The notes: generated by a model not told the origin, from the sequence alone. A stretch of 45,453 bases of DNA from Candidatus Omnitrophota bacterium (GCA_016201795.1 JACQCF010000027.1:1-45453), one strand, 5' to 3'. Counted from the stretch's first letter, positions 24,534 through 32,110 are shown. Made by a program: numbers and translations.

Positions 24534-24955
24534 ATGTACCGATTCTTCCCACCATTAACGCTTCTTTAAATGCCTTGGCTGGAATTTTTTTGCTTTTAGG
24601 ATTTCTGGCCATTAAGCGCAAAGATCAAAACCGGCATAAATTTTTTATGCTTTGCGCTTTTGTATCATCGATACTATTTTTATGCGCTTATGTGTATTAT
24701 CATGCCACGACCCACATCCTCACGCATTATCAAGGGCAGGGAATTAAGAGGGGAGTTTATTTTTTTATTTTAGGCACACACACGCCTCTGGCGGTGTTGA
24801 TTGTGCCGTTTATTATCATGGCCATCCGTTATGCCCTCAAAGGACAATTCGACAAGCACACCAGAATCACCCGCTGGCTGTATCCCACCTGGGTGTATGT
24901 TTCTATCACGGGAGTATTGGTTTATTTAATGCTTTATGTTTTTCGACCGGCCTAG
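24530..24955 (+). CDS. DUF420 (YozB/CtaM-like) membrane protein
   Basis: 141 residues, four membrane helices. The motif order N-(A/P)-x-L-N...R-H-x-x-F-M...YYHATTH...HTPLAV...RITRWLYPTWVYVSITG is that of DUF420. Members such as CtaM of Staphylococcus are needed for maturation of haem A-type oxidase. It is the last gene of the cox operon and its 3' end overlaps the convergent DUF6787-like gene by 30 bp. Confidence 0.9.
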   Translation: MNVPILPTINASLNALAGIFLLLGFLAIKRKDQNRHKFFMLCAFVSSILFLCAYVYYHATTHILTHYQGQGIKRGVYFFILGTHTPLAVLIVPFIIMAIRYALKGQFDKHTRITRWLYPTWVYVSITGVLVYLMLYVFRPA

Positions 24956-25240
24956 AATAAAACGCATCAGCTTCTTTTCCTTTTCCCAGAAAAAGGGGAA
25001 TTGGCCAAGTAATGTGCCGAAGAACAATAAGCCGATTTGATAGGCCGGGGGAATTAAAGGAACGTAGACTAAAGCCTTTATCCAAAGCGGCGTGTGATCC
25101 GTGATACCTAACAGATGAAAAATGAGCTTTCTTGCCGGCATAATCACCATACCCGCCAGAGAAAAGCTGAGCATGATCATCCAAAAATCCCAATTGCTTT
25201 GGATATCCCATTTGGTTTTTAAACGCTGTACCCATTTCAT
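24926..25240 (-). CDS. DUF6787-like small membrane protein
   Basis: 104 residues. It begins MKWVQRLKTKW, then TM1 (~20-36), an amphipathic stretch, TM2 (~58-80) containing PPAYQIGLLFFGTLLGQFPFFW, and a basic tail. The G-Q-F-x-F-F-W/T-x-x-x-K-K pattern near the end matches what I recall of DUF6787. Another frame of the same region was rejected because it lacks this pattern. The ATG overlaps the preceding small gene's stop (ATGA). It is last in a five-gene minus-strand operon headed by a ferredoxin. Confidence 0.7.
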   Translation of the reverse strand: MKWVQRLKTKWDIQSNWDFWMIMLSFSLAGMVIMPARKLIFHLLGITDHTPLWIKALVYVPLIPPAYQIGLLFFGTLLGQFPFFWEKEKKLMRFILGRSKNIKH

Positions 25241-25395
25241 GAGATAACCTTCATTTCTTTGATCACCATATTTAAAAATAAAACCCCTATGATTAAAATA
25301 ATCGCAGCGCCGATGGCCAGTACATACATCATCTTCTGAAAACCGTCGGCACCGACGTCGAATTTCAGGATTGTTTTTAATTTTTGAGCATCCAT
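25237..25395 (-). CDS. 52-residue single-TM protein
   Basis: The ATG at 25395 encodes 52 residues: a polar N-terminus (MDAQKLKTILKFDVGADGF) and a strong membrane helix (~24-43, YVLAIGAAIILIIGVLFLN). It overlaps the upstream small gene by 19 bp and the downstream DUF6787-like gene by 4 bp. The coupled overlaps on both sides are the main evidence that it is real. No known family. Confidence 0.6.
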   Translation of the reverse strand: MDAQKLKTILKFDVGADGFQKMMYVLAIGAAIILIIGVLFLNMVIKEMKVIS

Positions 25396-25538
25396 GTCTG
25401 AATCGCCCAGCCGGTGATAAAAAACAAAGCGGCCAGTAAAAAAATTTTGGGCGGTATCAAATGGGGGAAGGTTTTTATAAACCCCCAGGCCATGACAGCC
25501 AGCCCCGCGGCTTGAAATGTTTTAGCCAGTCCATACAT
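25377..25538 (-). CDS. 53-residue small membrane protein
   Basis: The ATG at 25538 lies 7 bases after the stop of the 164-residue gene. It encodes 53 residues with two short hydrophobic stretches (~8-22 and ~31-47) separated by KTFPHLIPP, ending in LKN. It overlaps the next gene by 19 bp. No family recognised; existence is inferred from operon packing and membrane-protein-like composition. Confidence 0.6.
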   Translation of the reverse strand: MYGLAKTFQAAGLAVMAWGFIKTFPHLIPPKIFLLAALFFITGWAIQTWMLKN

Positions 25539-25545
25539 ATTTTCG

Positions 25546-26040
25546 CTACGCCCGCAATGACTCGGCTTCTTTAATTCCCGCTATTTCCAAAATAACAAAA
25601 GTGTTTTCTTTAAACGCCTTATGTTGAATCTTCTTGGCATAAAGAAAATGCACCAGGCCTATCCCCAAAAGCCCGCGGTAAATCCAGACGGATATTTTAC
25701 CGGTGTCCGCCGCGCCGTAAAGGATAAAAGCGCTCATCAGAATAAGCATGTTTAAAAGTTGAGGCGGATAGACCTTGCGTTTGAGGGCGATCATACGCTT
25801 GTGAAAATCACCGCTGATTTTTTGCTCCAGCATATATTCTTTGACGCTCACACCCGTGCCGACAAAAAAGAAGATGACCAGCGTTTCCGTAAACAAATAA
25901 ATGATGCTAGTAAGAATTAAAAACGACATCGGGGAGGCGCGTAAGACATCAAAGGCTCTAAAGCTTTGACAAAAAACAATCCCCAGCATCAATAACGATA
26001 TCAGGGACAAAAAATAACAGCTGTACATGAAAAACCACAT
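25546..26040 (-). CDS. 164-residue four-TM membrane protein
   Basis: Hydrophobic helices at ~5-24, ~38-62, ~94-112 and ~117-135, with a charged central loop (MLEQKISGDFHKRMIALKRKVYPPQ) and a charged C-terminus. The layout resembles a small helical-bundle subunit. It begins 9 bases after the ferredoxin stop, so it is in the same mRNA. A role as membrane partner of the ferredoxin is speculation. No known family recognised. Confidence 0.65.
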   Translation of the reverse strand: MWFFMYSCYFLSLISLLMLGIVFCQSFRAFDVLRASPMSFLILTSIIYLFTETLVIFFFVGTGVSVKEYMLEQKISGDFHKRMIALKRKVYPPQLLNMLILMSAFILYGAADTGKISVWIYRGLLGIGLVHFLYAKKIQHKAFKENTFVILEIAGIKEAESLRA

Positions 26041-26049
26041 ATCAAGTGC

Positions 26050-26331
26050 TTATTTAGGCGGTGCCAAAGGGGTTTTCTTCTGGGTGATGACGGGCAATTC
26101 TTTGGACTTCTGGGTGTTTAAGGCGATATAACTTTTATATTTCTCGGGAATATCGGCGTCAGTGTAAATGGCCTGCACGGGGCATTCCGGAATGCAGGCG
26201 CCGCAGTCAATGCAGACCTCCGGGTCAATGACCAGCATTTCTTTGTCTTCATGAAAACAATCCACCGGACAGACGGTGACGCAATCGGTGTATTTGCATT
26301 TGATACAGGGTTCGGTGACGATGTGAGCCAT
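26050..26331 (-). CDS. fdxA: FdxA-type seven-iron ferredoxin
   Basis: 93 residues. The start [17 protein letters not shown] is typical of FdxA. The N-terminal cluster site has spacing C-x2-C-x4-C-x3-C-P and the second site is [12 protein letters not shown], giving the 3Fe-4S plus 4Fe-4S or 2x4Fe-4S arrangement of this family. It is a soluble low-potential electron carrier. It heads an operon of four small membrane protein genes and could serve the FprA-type reductase, the siroheme reductase or the adjacent radical SAM enzyme. Confidence 0.92.
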   Translation of the reverse strand: MAHIVTEPCIKCKYTDCVTVCPVDCFHEDKEMLVIDPEVCIDCGACIPECPVQAIYTDADIPEKYKSYIALNTQKSKELPVITQKKTPLAPPK

Positions 26332-26369
26332 GAAAATTCTCCCGTCATTTTACGTTTTTTTATTTTTGA

Positions 26370-26402
26370 TGACGAGGCTCGTCCCCCGCTAAGAGCGGGG
26401 AG
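26370..26402. repeat. double palindrome between ferredoxin and radical SAM genes
   Basis: Two adjacent hairpins: GACGAG/CTCGTC around one G, then CCCCGCT/AGCGGGG around AAG. It resembles an intergenic palindromic element. There is no T-run after it on the minus strand, where it lies between two genes of the same direction, so a simple terminator role is uncertain. Confidence 0.55.
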
Positions 26403-26443
26403 ACGGCCTTAATATGTTAATACTAACGGTAAAATTTATCACA

Positions 26444-27901
26444 TTACGACGCTGGTGTCAATACTGCAGGCGCGCGCATTTTTTTTGCAAAATAGTCCAC
26501 AAAGGCTTTTAACCCGTAGCATTTTCTTAGTAGATCGCCCGTGGTGTGGATAGAAATCAGCATACGCCAGATTTGTCGGGGGCGCAGGTAAAATTCTTTT
26601 AAACCGATATCGATATGCTCGTCGATGTCTTCATGGGAAAACTGCGGATAGGACAACAAAGTGCGCTGTTCGCCGCATTCGGTGAGCCAGTCACGCCAGT
26701 CTTTGGCCAGAAGATAATTGTTTTTTTTAGCCCACTGATACAAGGATGTGCCGGGGTAGGCGGCGACCCCTGTGATTTGAATCGTATCTAAAGGCAGTGA
26801 TTTGGCAAAATCAATAGTTTTACGGGCGCTTTCCTTGGTTTCCCCGGGAGCGCCGATCATAAAACAACCGTGCAGGGTAAAGCCCAGCCGGTGCGCTACT
26901 TCCGCGTATTGGCGAGCCATGGCTATACGGACCCCGCCTTTATGCACCGCACGCAAATTCTCATCGGTACCGAATTCAAAACCGGTCATCAACATACGGC
27001 AGCCGGCTTGGCGCATTAAAGGCAAAAGATTCAAGTCGGTATTGACGCGCATATTGCACGACCAGCTGATGCGTCGCTGGAGGCCTTTTTCGATGATGAG
27101 GTTACAGACATCTATGACATGTTGATGCTGGGCGGCAAAGGTGTCGGTTTCAAACATGATCTCGCGGATTTGAGGATGCACTTTTAAATCGTATTCCATC
27201 TCCGCCACCACCAAATCGGCCCGGCGGTTGCGCAGTTTATAACCGTACATGATCTGTGGGTCCCGGCAGAAGGTGCAGGCATTGTTGCAGCCGCGTCCGG
27301 TGATCAGTGTCAGAAATGGAAATTTTTTGCCAGCATCGGGATACCACTGCGGCCAAATCAATGACCAGGCAGGGAAGGGCAGTTGGTTGACATCGATATC
27401 AGGCCGCGGCGGATTTTTTTTGACAGCGCCGTCTTTAAGCCAGCAAAGACCGAGGTTTTGATCATCAGCCACGCCATTGGCTAAATCACGCAGGGTATAA
27501 TCGTATTCTCGGGCTAGAATGTAATCGACCACACCCTTGCCGATTTCAAAAGTGTTGTCCACCTCAGCCGTGGCATGCTGACCCACCAAAACCACTTTAC
27601 ATTTGGTGTTTTCTTTGATGATTTTGGCTTGCTCAAGATCGGCATAAATCGAGGGGGTGGTCACGTGCATGACCAGCAGTTCGGGTTTAAGACTTACCGT
27701 TGTTTCTATGGATTCTTCGTTGGTGAAATTGCGTGCGGCCGCCTCCACAAAATGCACTTGGTGGCCGTTGTCGATGAGCACTTGGGCCGCTGTCAGCAGA
27801 TATTCGGGATGGCGCTGAACGCGGCCGCGGGATTTGGCGGCCCATCGGGCCACCCGCACGAAATTGTCTCCAAAAGAGGGATTGAGAATCACCACGTTCA
27901 T
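26444..27901 (-). CDS. B12-binding-domain radical SAM enzyme
   Basis: 485 residues. The N-terminal ~140 residues form a Rossmann-like cobalamin-binding-type domain without the D-x-H-x-x-G ligand motif (base-off His absent; VGQHAT near 106-111). The radical SAM core follows with CNNACTFC (Cys205, Cys209, Cys212) ligating the 4Fe-4S cluster, a GE-type FETDTF motif and a SAM-contacting FMIGAPGET. The C-terminal ~80 residues are helical. Relatives act in tetrapyrrole, hopanoid, lipid or natural-product methylation and cyclisation; the substrate cannot be assigned. It lies divergent from an ABC-F gene and upstream of the ferredoxin operon on the same strand. Confidence 0.88.
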   Translation of the reverse strand: MNVVILNPSFGDNFVRVARWAAKSRGRVQRHPEYLLTAAQVLIDNGHQVHFVEAAARNFTNEESIETTVSLKPELLVMHVTTPSIYADLEQAKIIKENTKCKVVLVGQHATAEVDNTFEIGKGVVDYILAREYDYTLRDLANGVADDQNLGLCWLKDGAVKKNPPRPDIDVNQLPFPAWSLIWPQWYPDAGKKFPFLTLITGRGCNNACTFCRDPQIMYGYKLRNRRADLVVAEMEYDLKVHPQIREIMFETDTFAAQHQHVIDVCNLIIEKGLQRRISWSCNMRVNTDLNLLPLMRQAGCRMLMTGFEFGTDENLRAVHKGGVRIAMARQYAEVAHRLGFTLHGCFMIGAPGETKESARKTIDFAKSLPLDTIQITGVAAYPGTSLYQWAKKNNYLLAKDWRDWLTECGEQRTLLSYPQFSHEDIDEHIDIGLKEFYLRPRQIWRMLISIHTTGDLLRKCYGLKAFVDYFAKKMRAPAVLTPAS

Positions 27902-27925
27902 CGGCCATATCCTACTGGATTCTCA

Positions 27926-27954
27926 TTTGCGTTTCAAGGGGCTTATGTTATAAT
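27926..27954 (+). promoter_or_regulatory. putative promoter of the ABC-F gene
   Basis: A perfect TATAAT at 27949-27954 with a weak TTTGCG at 27926-27931 (17-base spacer). The predicted transcription start is only a few bases before the ATG at 27965. Confidence 0.5.
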
Positions 27955-27964
27955 TTCGCCTCTT

Positions 27965-29575
27965 ATGATTTCCGCTAACAATGTATCTTTACAATTCGGC
28001 AAACGTGTCTTATTCGATGGGGTTAATATCACCTTTAATCCCGGTAACTGCTATGGCATTATCGGGGCCAATGGCAGCGGAAAGACCACCTTTTTAAAGA
28101 TTCTCGCCGGTGATTTAGATACCACCGCAGGCAGTGTGGCCGTGGCCTCTGGTAAACGCATTTCCGTCCTTCAACAAGACCAATTCGCCTATGATGAATT
28201 TGATGTCATAACCACCGTCCTCATGGGCTATAAAGAACTTTATCAGGTGATGAAAGAAAAGGATGAAATTTATGCCAGGCCGGATTTTTGTGACCAGGAC
28301 GGCTTGAGAGCTTCCGAACTTGAGGCTAGATTCGCGGAAATGAACGGTTGGGATGCCGAGGCCCAAGCGGCCAAACTCTTAAGCGATTTGGAGATCCCCG
28401 AAGATTTACATCGCCAGCTGATGAAAAATCTGGAAGGTTCTCAAAAAGTACGTGTGCTTTTGGCTCAGGCGCTGTTTGGCAATCCGGATATCCTCATTCT
28501 TGATGAGCCCACCAACCATTTGGATGTGGATACCTGCCTGTGGCTGGAAGAATTTTTGATTAATTTTGAGAATATCGCTATCGTGGTCTCTCACGACCGG
28601 CATTTTTTAGATAAGGTATGTACTTCTATTTGCGATATAGACTACGGCAAGATTCAGTCTTACAGCGGCAATTATAGTTTTTGGCTGGAAGCCAGCCAAT
28701 TGGCGTTACGGCAGCGTTCGGAATCGAATAAAAAAACCGAACAGAAGCGTCAAGAATTGCAGGATTTTATCGCCCGCTTTTCTGCCAATGCCTCCAAAGC
28801 CCGTCAGGCCACCTCCCGTAAGAAAATATTGGAGAAATTAACACTCGAGGAGATTAAGCCGTCTTCGCGCAAATACCCCTTCATTAACTTCAAGCCGGAA
28901 CGTGAGGCCGGCAACGATGTTCTGTATATCGAAAATTTGACCAAGTCCATCGACGGACAATTGATGTTTAAGAATTTTTCCCTGCATGTCAATAAGGCAG
29001 ATAAAATCGCTTTGGTGGGGCCTAATGATCTGGTTAAGACGACCTTATTTGAGATTCTTATGGGGCAACTAAAGGCTGATGCCGGTTCATTTAAATGGGG
29101 GGTGTCCACCACCAAAGCCTATTTCCCCAGGGACAATAAGAAATATTTTGACGTTGATTTCAATATCATCGACTGGTTGCGTCAATATTCCAAAGAAACA
29201 GATGAAAATTTTGTGCGCGGCTTTTTGGGGCGCATGCTTTTTTCGGGGGAAGAAAGTCTTAAAAAGGTCAAGGTGCTCTCCGGCGGAGAAAAGGTGCGCT
29301 GCATGTTCTCTAAAATGATGCTCACAGGCGCCAATGTGGTGATTTTAGATGAGCCCACCAACCACCTGGATTTGGAATCCATCACGTCGCTCAATAAGGG
29401 TATGGAAACTTTCCCGGGGGCGATTTTATTTTCTTCCCATGACCATCAGCTGGTGCAGACGGTGGCTAACCGTGTGGTGGAGCTGACCGCTAAAGGTTAT
29501 ATTGATCAGATGATGAGGTATGATGAGTATTTGAGCGATGAGCGCATCAAAGGGCAAAGGCAGGGGTTGTATTAG
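27965..29575 (+). CDS. ABC-F family ATPase (YbiT-like)
   Basis: 536 residues from the ATG at 27965; the frame extends upstream, but there it is antisense to the radical SAM gene, and MISANNVSLQFGKR is the normal ABC-F start. Two ABC domains and no membrane helices. Domain 1: Walker A GANGSGKTT, signature LEGSQK, Walker B LILDEPTNHLD. A linker of ~70 charged residues follows. Domain 2: Walker A GPNDLVKTT, signature LSGGEK, Walker B VILDEPTNHLD. ABC-F proteins act on the ribosome to relieve stalls or protect against antibiotics. The second Walker A and first signature are degenerate, which I recall as typical of a YbiT-like branch. No ribosome-binding site is seen. Confidence 0.9.
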   Translation: MISANNVSLQFGKRVLFDGVNITFNPGNCYGIIGANGSGKTTFLKILAGDLDTTAGSVAVASGKRISVLQQDQFAYDEFDVITTVLMGYKELYQVMKEKDEIYARPDFCDQDGLRASELEARFAEMNGWDAEAQAAKLLSDLEIPEDLHRQLMKNLEGSQKVRVLLAQALFGNPDILILDEPTNHLDVDTCLWLEEFLINFENIAIVVSHDRHFLDKVCTSICDIDYGKIQSYSGNYSFWLEASQLALRQRSESNKKTEQKRQELQDFIARFSANASKARQATSRKKILEKLTLEEIKPSSRKYPFINFKPEREAGNDVLYIENLTKSIDGQLMFKNFSLHVNKADKIALVGPNDLVKTTLFEILMGQLKADAGSFKWGVSTTKAYFPRDNKKYFDVDFNIIDWLRQYSKETDENFVRGFLGRMLFSGEESLKKVKVLSGGEKVRCMFSKMMLTGANVVILDEPTNHLDLESITSLNKGMETFPGAILFSSHDHQLVQTVANRVVELTAKGYIDQMMRYDEYLSDERIKGQRQGLY

Positions 29576-29592
29576 GAGAAATAATTAGTAAA

Positions 29593-29847
29593 ATGTATTA
29601 TGTTTATATACTTCTTAATTACGATAAAACACATACATATACGGGATGTACTGATAATGTAGAACGTCGATTAAGTGAACATAATAAAGGTAAAGTTAAA
29701 ACCTCTAAATTTTATATGCCTTATACTATTTTGCATGTAGAATCTTTTAATTCTTTATCAGAAGCCAGACAAAGAGAAAGATATTTTAAAACAACGTCGG
29801 GTAGAAGATTAATGAAACAATTTTTTGGAGAGTCCGCCAAAACGTAA
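29593..29847 (+). CDS. GIY-YIG domain protein (UPF0213-like)
   Basis: 84 residues, a stand-alone GIY-YIG domain. MYYVYILLNYD and YTGCTDNVERRLSEHNKG are the two core motifs, followed by Y-x-x-x-F-x-S-x-x-E-A-x-x-R-E-R-x-F-K with the catalytic-type Glu. Such small proteins are often called putative endonucleases; biochemical roles are unclear. The gene is much richer in A and T than its neighbours and sits next to a tRNA gene, which suggests recent acquisition. Its stop codon lies inside a hairpin. Confidence 0.85.
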   Translation: MYYVYILLNYDKTHTYTGCTDNVERRLSEHNKGKVKTSKFYMPYTILHVESFNSLSEARQRERYFKTTSGRRLMKQFFGESAKT

Positions 29848-29861
29848 AAAACGTTTTGGCG
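29835..29861. terminator. hairpin at the end of the GIY-YIG gene
   Basis: An 11-bp perfect stem, CGCCAAAACGT/ACGTTTTGGCG, with an A5 loop, spanning the stop codon. There is no clear T-run afterwards, so termination is possible but not certain. Confidence 0.45.
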
Positions 29862-29867
29862 AGACTT

Positions 29868-29900
29868 CTCCAAAAGAATTTCTTCGAAATTCTTTTGGAG
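29868..29900. repeat. 14-bp perfect inverted repeat overlapping the tRNA 5' end
   Basis: CTCCAAAAGAATTT and its exact complement flank the loop CTTCG. The last four bases of the right arm (29897-29900) are the first four of tRNA-Ser. In a precursor RNA this hairpin would compete with the acceptor stem. Confidence 0.7.
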
Positions 29901-29988
29901 AGGTGGCCGAGTGGTTTAAGGCGCACGCCTGGAAAGCGTGTGGGTATCGAAAGGTGCCTCGAGAGTTCGAATCTCTCCCTCTCCGCCA
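29897..29988 (+). tRNA. tRNA-Ser (anticodon GGA)
   Basis: 92 bases including an encoded CCA. The acceptor stem is GGAGAGG/CCTCTCC with discriminator G. The anticodon loop CTGGAAA gives anticodon GGA, reading UCC and UCU. A long variable arm follows, as in class II tRNAs, and the T loop is TTCGAAT. Its 3' end lies 12 bases before the xseA start. Confidence 0.97.
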
Positions 29989-30000
29989 GTTTTTACGACT

Positions 30001-31293
30001 ATGAGCGATGAATTTCTAACCGTTTCCGAGCTCAACAATTTCATCCGTGATGTTTTAAACAGCGGCTTTCCTCAGGCCCTGTGGGTTTGCGGTGAAATTC
30101 AAGGGTACGAGCGCGGCCGCGACAAAAAACACATTTTTTTTGAACTCTGCGAAAAAGATCCCGATTCCCATGAAATCAAAGCCCGTATAGGTCTGGTTAT
30201 TTTTGCTAACCGCAAAGCGTTGATCGAAAAGATTTTGCAAAAGGCCGAGAATGCTTTTGTTCTCAAAGACGATATTGAAGTCAAATTTTTGTGCAAAGTT
30301 GATTTTTATCCCGGCCACGGTCAGGTCCGTCTGATGGTGGAGGGCATTGACCCCACTTATACGCTGGGCAAAATCGCCCAGGACCGTCAACGGCTCATTG
30401 CTCTTCTGAAAGAAAAAGGAATTCTGGATAAGAACAAACAATTGGAAATGCCCCGTCTGCCGCTTTCCATTGGCCTGATTACGTCCTATGATTCCGCCGC
30501 TTACCATGATTTTGTGGATGAGCTCAAAAAGAGCGGATATAGTTTTAATGTATGGGTGGTTAATTCCATCATGCAGGGTAAAAATGCAGAAGCATCAGTG
30601 TCACGGGCGATTCAATTATTGAACCAAAGAGGGGACATCGACGTGATTGTGATTACCCGCGGGGGAGGCTCCATTGCCGAGTTAAGCTGTTTTGACAGCC
30701 GGATGATTGCCGAAGCGATTGCTGCCTCGCCTCAGGCGGTATTAAGTGGTATAGGGCATGAAATTAATATAACGGTCACTGATTTGACCGCGCATACGTT
30801 TGCCAAAACACCAACGGCCATCGCGCGGTTTCTCATTGGCCGGGTGGAAAAATTTTTAGAGTATTTAAAAGATCATGCTTTGACTTTACAGCGCTCGACG
30901 GACGATTTAATTCAAACCCAGCAGAGAATGATTGCGCGCGTGACGGAAACTTTGAAGCGTCTGCCGCTGTCTTTTTTGAAGGAAGCCGGCAAAGAAAGCG
31001 CCGGACGGGAAGAAGATTTAAAAAAAATAATTCATTTGCGCCTGCAAACTTCAAGGACTAAAATACAAACGTATCAGAAGCTCATTGACGTCGCTGACCC
31101 GAAAAATACTCTTAAACGCGGCTTTAGTATTACACGGGATCTTAAGGGAGGGGTGATTAAATCCATCACCGATGTTAAGAAAGCCTCTTCTATGAAGACC
31201 CAGTTAGCCGACGGGACAATCATCAGCGACATCAAACAGATTAAGAAGGATGCTTATGCCGTCAGAGCAGATGAAGTATCGCAAGGCGGTTGA
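30001..31293 (+). CDS. xseA: exodeoxyribonuclease VII large subunit
   Basis: 430 residues from the ATG at 30001; the frame runs back into the tRNA gene, which is not coding. The N-terminal OB fold (LTVSELNNFIRDVL...LWVCGEIQGYE...) is followed by the catalytic domain with ITRGGGSIAELSCFD, SGIGHEINITVTDLTAHTFAKTPTA and the helical C-terminus; a final segment has DPKNTLKRGFSI. With XseB it degrades single-stranded DNA into oligonucleotides in repair. The xseB start lies inside its 3' end. Confidence 0.96.
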   Translation: MSDEFLTVSELNNFIRDVLNSGFPQALWVCGEIQGYERGRDKKHIFFELCEKDPDSHEIKARIGLVIFANRKALIEKILQKAENAFVLKDDIEVKFLCKVDFYPGHGQVRLMVEGIDPTYTLGKIAQDRQRLIALLKEKGILDKNKQLEMPRLPLSIGLITSYDSAAYHDFVDELKKSGYSFNVWVVNSIMQGKNAEASVSRAIQLLNQRGDIDVIVITRGGGSIAELSCFDSRMIAEAIAASPQAVLSGIGHEINITVTDLTAHTFAKTPTAIARFLIGRVEKFLEYLKDHALTLQRSTDDLIQTQQRMIARVTETLKRLPLSFLKEAGKESAGREEDLKKIIHLRLQTSRTKIQTYQKLIDVADPKNTLKRGFSITRDLKGGVIKSITDVKKASSMKTQLADGTIISDIKQIKKDAYAVRADEVSQGG

Positions 31294-31477
31294 ACGCCTG
31301 GATGAGATTATCAGTCAAATCGAACGTGAAGAGGTGGACGTGGATGAGCTTGCTACACAGGTCAAAGAAGCGGTAGGGCTCATCCGTTTGTGCAAAGCCA
31401 AGATTGATAAAGCCCAGATGCAAGTCAAAGGGGTGGTGGAGGATTTTACCAGGGAGTCCAAAGAGGCCAACGCTTAA
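31256..31477 (+). CDS. xseB: exodeoxyribonuclease VII small subunit
   Basis: 73 residues from the ATG at 31256, chosen because AAGAAGG ends 6 bases upstream; the ATG at 31250 is in frame but too close to that site. It is helical and acidic with YRKAVERLDEIISQIE, the XseB signature, and a C-terminal helix. It overlaps xseA by 38 bp, consistent with coupled synthesis of the XseA-XseB complex. Confidence 0.92.
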   Translation: MPSEQMKYRKAVERLDEIISQIEREEVDVDELATQVKEAVGLIRLCKAKIDKAQMQVKGVVEDFTRESKEANA

Positions 31478-31737
31478 TGGTTTTTCTTTATTCGACTTTG
31501 ATCATGTTGGTTTGTTTTTTGATTTTGGTGAATATTTACCGTATTCGTCTTTTGGACGACGCCCGCCGGCGCGGCAAGCTGCCGCAAAAGGGTAAGGCCA
31601 CCATGTATGACGTGCGCCATCTTCTGATGGAGGGTGAAAAAGATTTAGCCACTCAGCTTTACTGCGAGATTTTTAATGTGAGTTTACCCCGGGCCAAAAA
31701 AGATATCGAAGAGTTGCAAAGAAGCCTCAAGGTTTAA
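31477..31737 (+). CDS. small membrane-anchored protein with L7/L12-C-like tail
   Basis: 86 residues. It starts in a TAATG overlap with the xseB stop. An N-terminal membrane helix (~4-20) is followed by a basic linker and a soluble tail, GEKDLATQLYCEIFNVSLPRAKKDIE, which resembles the A-x-x-L-Y-R-E-x-x-G-x-S-L-x-E-A-K motif of ribosomal L7/L12 C-terminal-like small proteins. Function unknown. Confidence 0.65.
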   Translation: MVFLYSTLIMLVCFLILVNIYRIRLLDDARRRGKLPQKGKATMYDVRHLLMEGEKDLATQLYCEIFNVSLPRAKKDIEELQRSLKV

Positions 31738-31767
31738 TGGTTCGACTCATTTCATTCGCTCACCACC

Positions 31768-32100
31768 ATGTCTGAATGCATCTTTTGTAAAAACTTACCT
31801 AAAGTCCTAGAAAATGATTTAGCCTACGCAGTTTATGATATTAAACCCTTAAGCCAAGGGCATATGGTGTTTATTCTCAAACGGCATCATACGACGATAT
31901 TTGAGTCAACTCCTCAGGAAATTCAAGCCCTGTTTGATTTAATCAATAAGGGAAAGGCCTTGTTGCAGAAACAACATAAGCCTGATGCGTTTAATATTGC
32001 GGCTAATTGCGGAGAGGCGGCCGGCCAGATTGTCATGCACGCGCATGTGCATTTGATTCCGCGCTACGCGAAAGAGCCTTTAGAACGAAGGCCTTTTTAG
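31768..32100 (+). CDS. HIT family nucleotide hydrolase/transferase
   Basis: 110 residues. Cys4 and Cys7 (CIFC) start the zinc-type HIT fold, and the histidine triad is HAHVHLIPR near 91-99 with catalytic His in the middle. Members hydrolyse purine nucleoside phosphoramidates, or Ap4A. The closest class is HinT/YcfF-like. No strong ribosome-binding site is seen. A repetitive hairpin region separates it from menB. Confidence 0.92.
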   Translation: MSECIFCKNLPKVLENDLAYAVYDIKPLSQGHMVFILKRHHTTIFESTPQEIQALFDLINKGKALLQKQHKPDAFNIAANCGEAAGQIVMHAHVHLIPRYAKEPLERRPF

Positions 32101-32110
32101 CCTTTGCATT

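Noticed and set aside
24906..25235. 109-codon alternative minus-strand frame over the DUF6787-like gene
   Set aside because: The other frame has membrane helices, the G-Q-F-x-F-F pattern and a coupled ATGA start; this one has none.
27575..27964. Upstream extension of the ABC-F frame by 130 codons
   Set aside because: It lies antisense inside the radical SAM gene, and ABC-F proteins start at the MISANNV-type sequence; the TATAAT just before 27965 supports the shorter gene.
29938..30000. Upstream extension of xseA
   Set aside because: It would be translated from the body of tRNA-Ser; the ATG at 30001 begins the normal XseA N-terminus.
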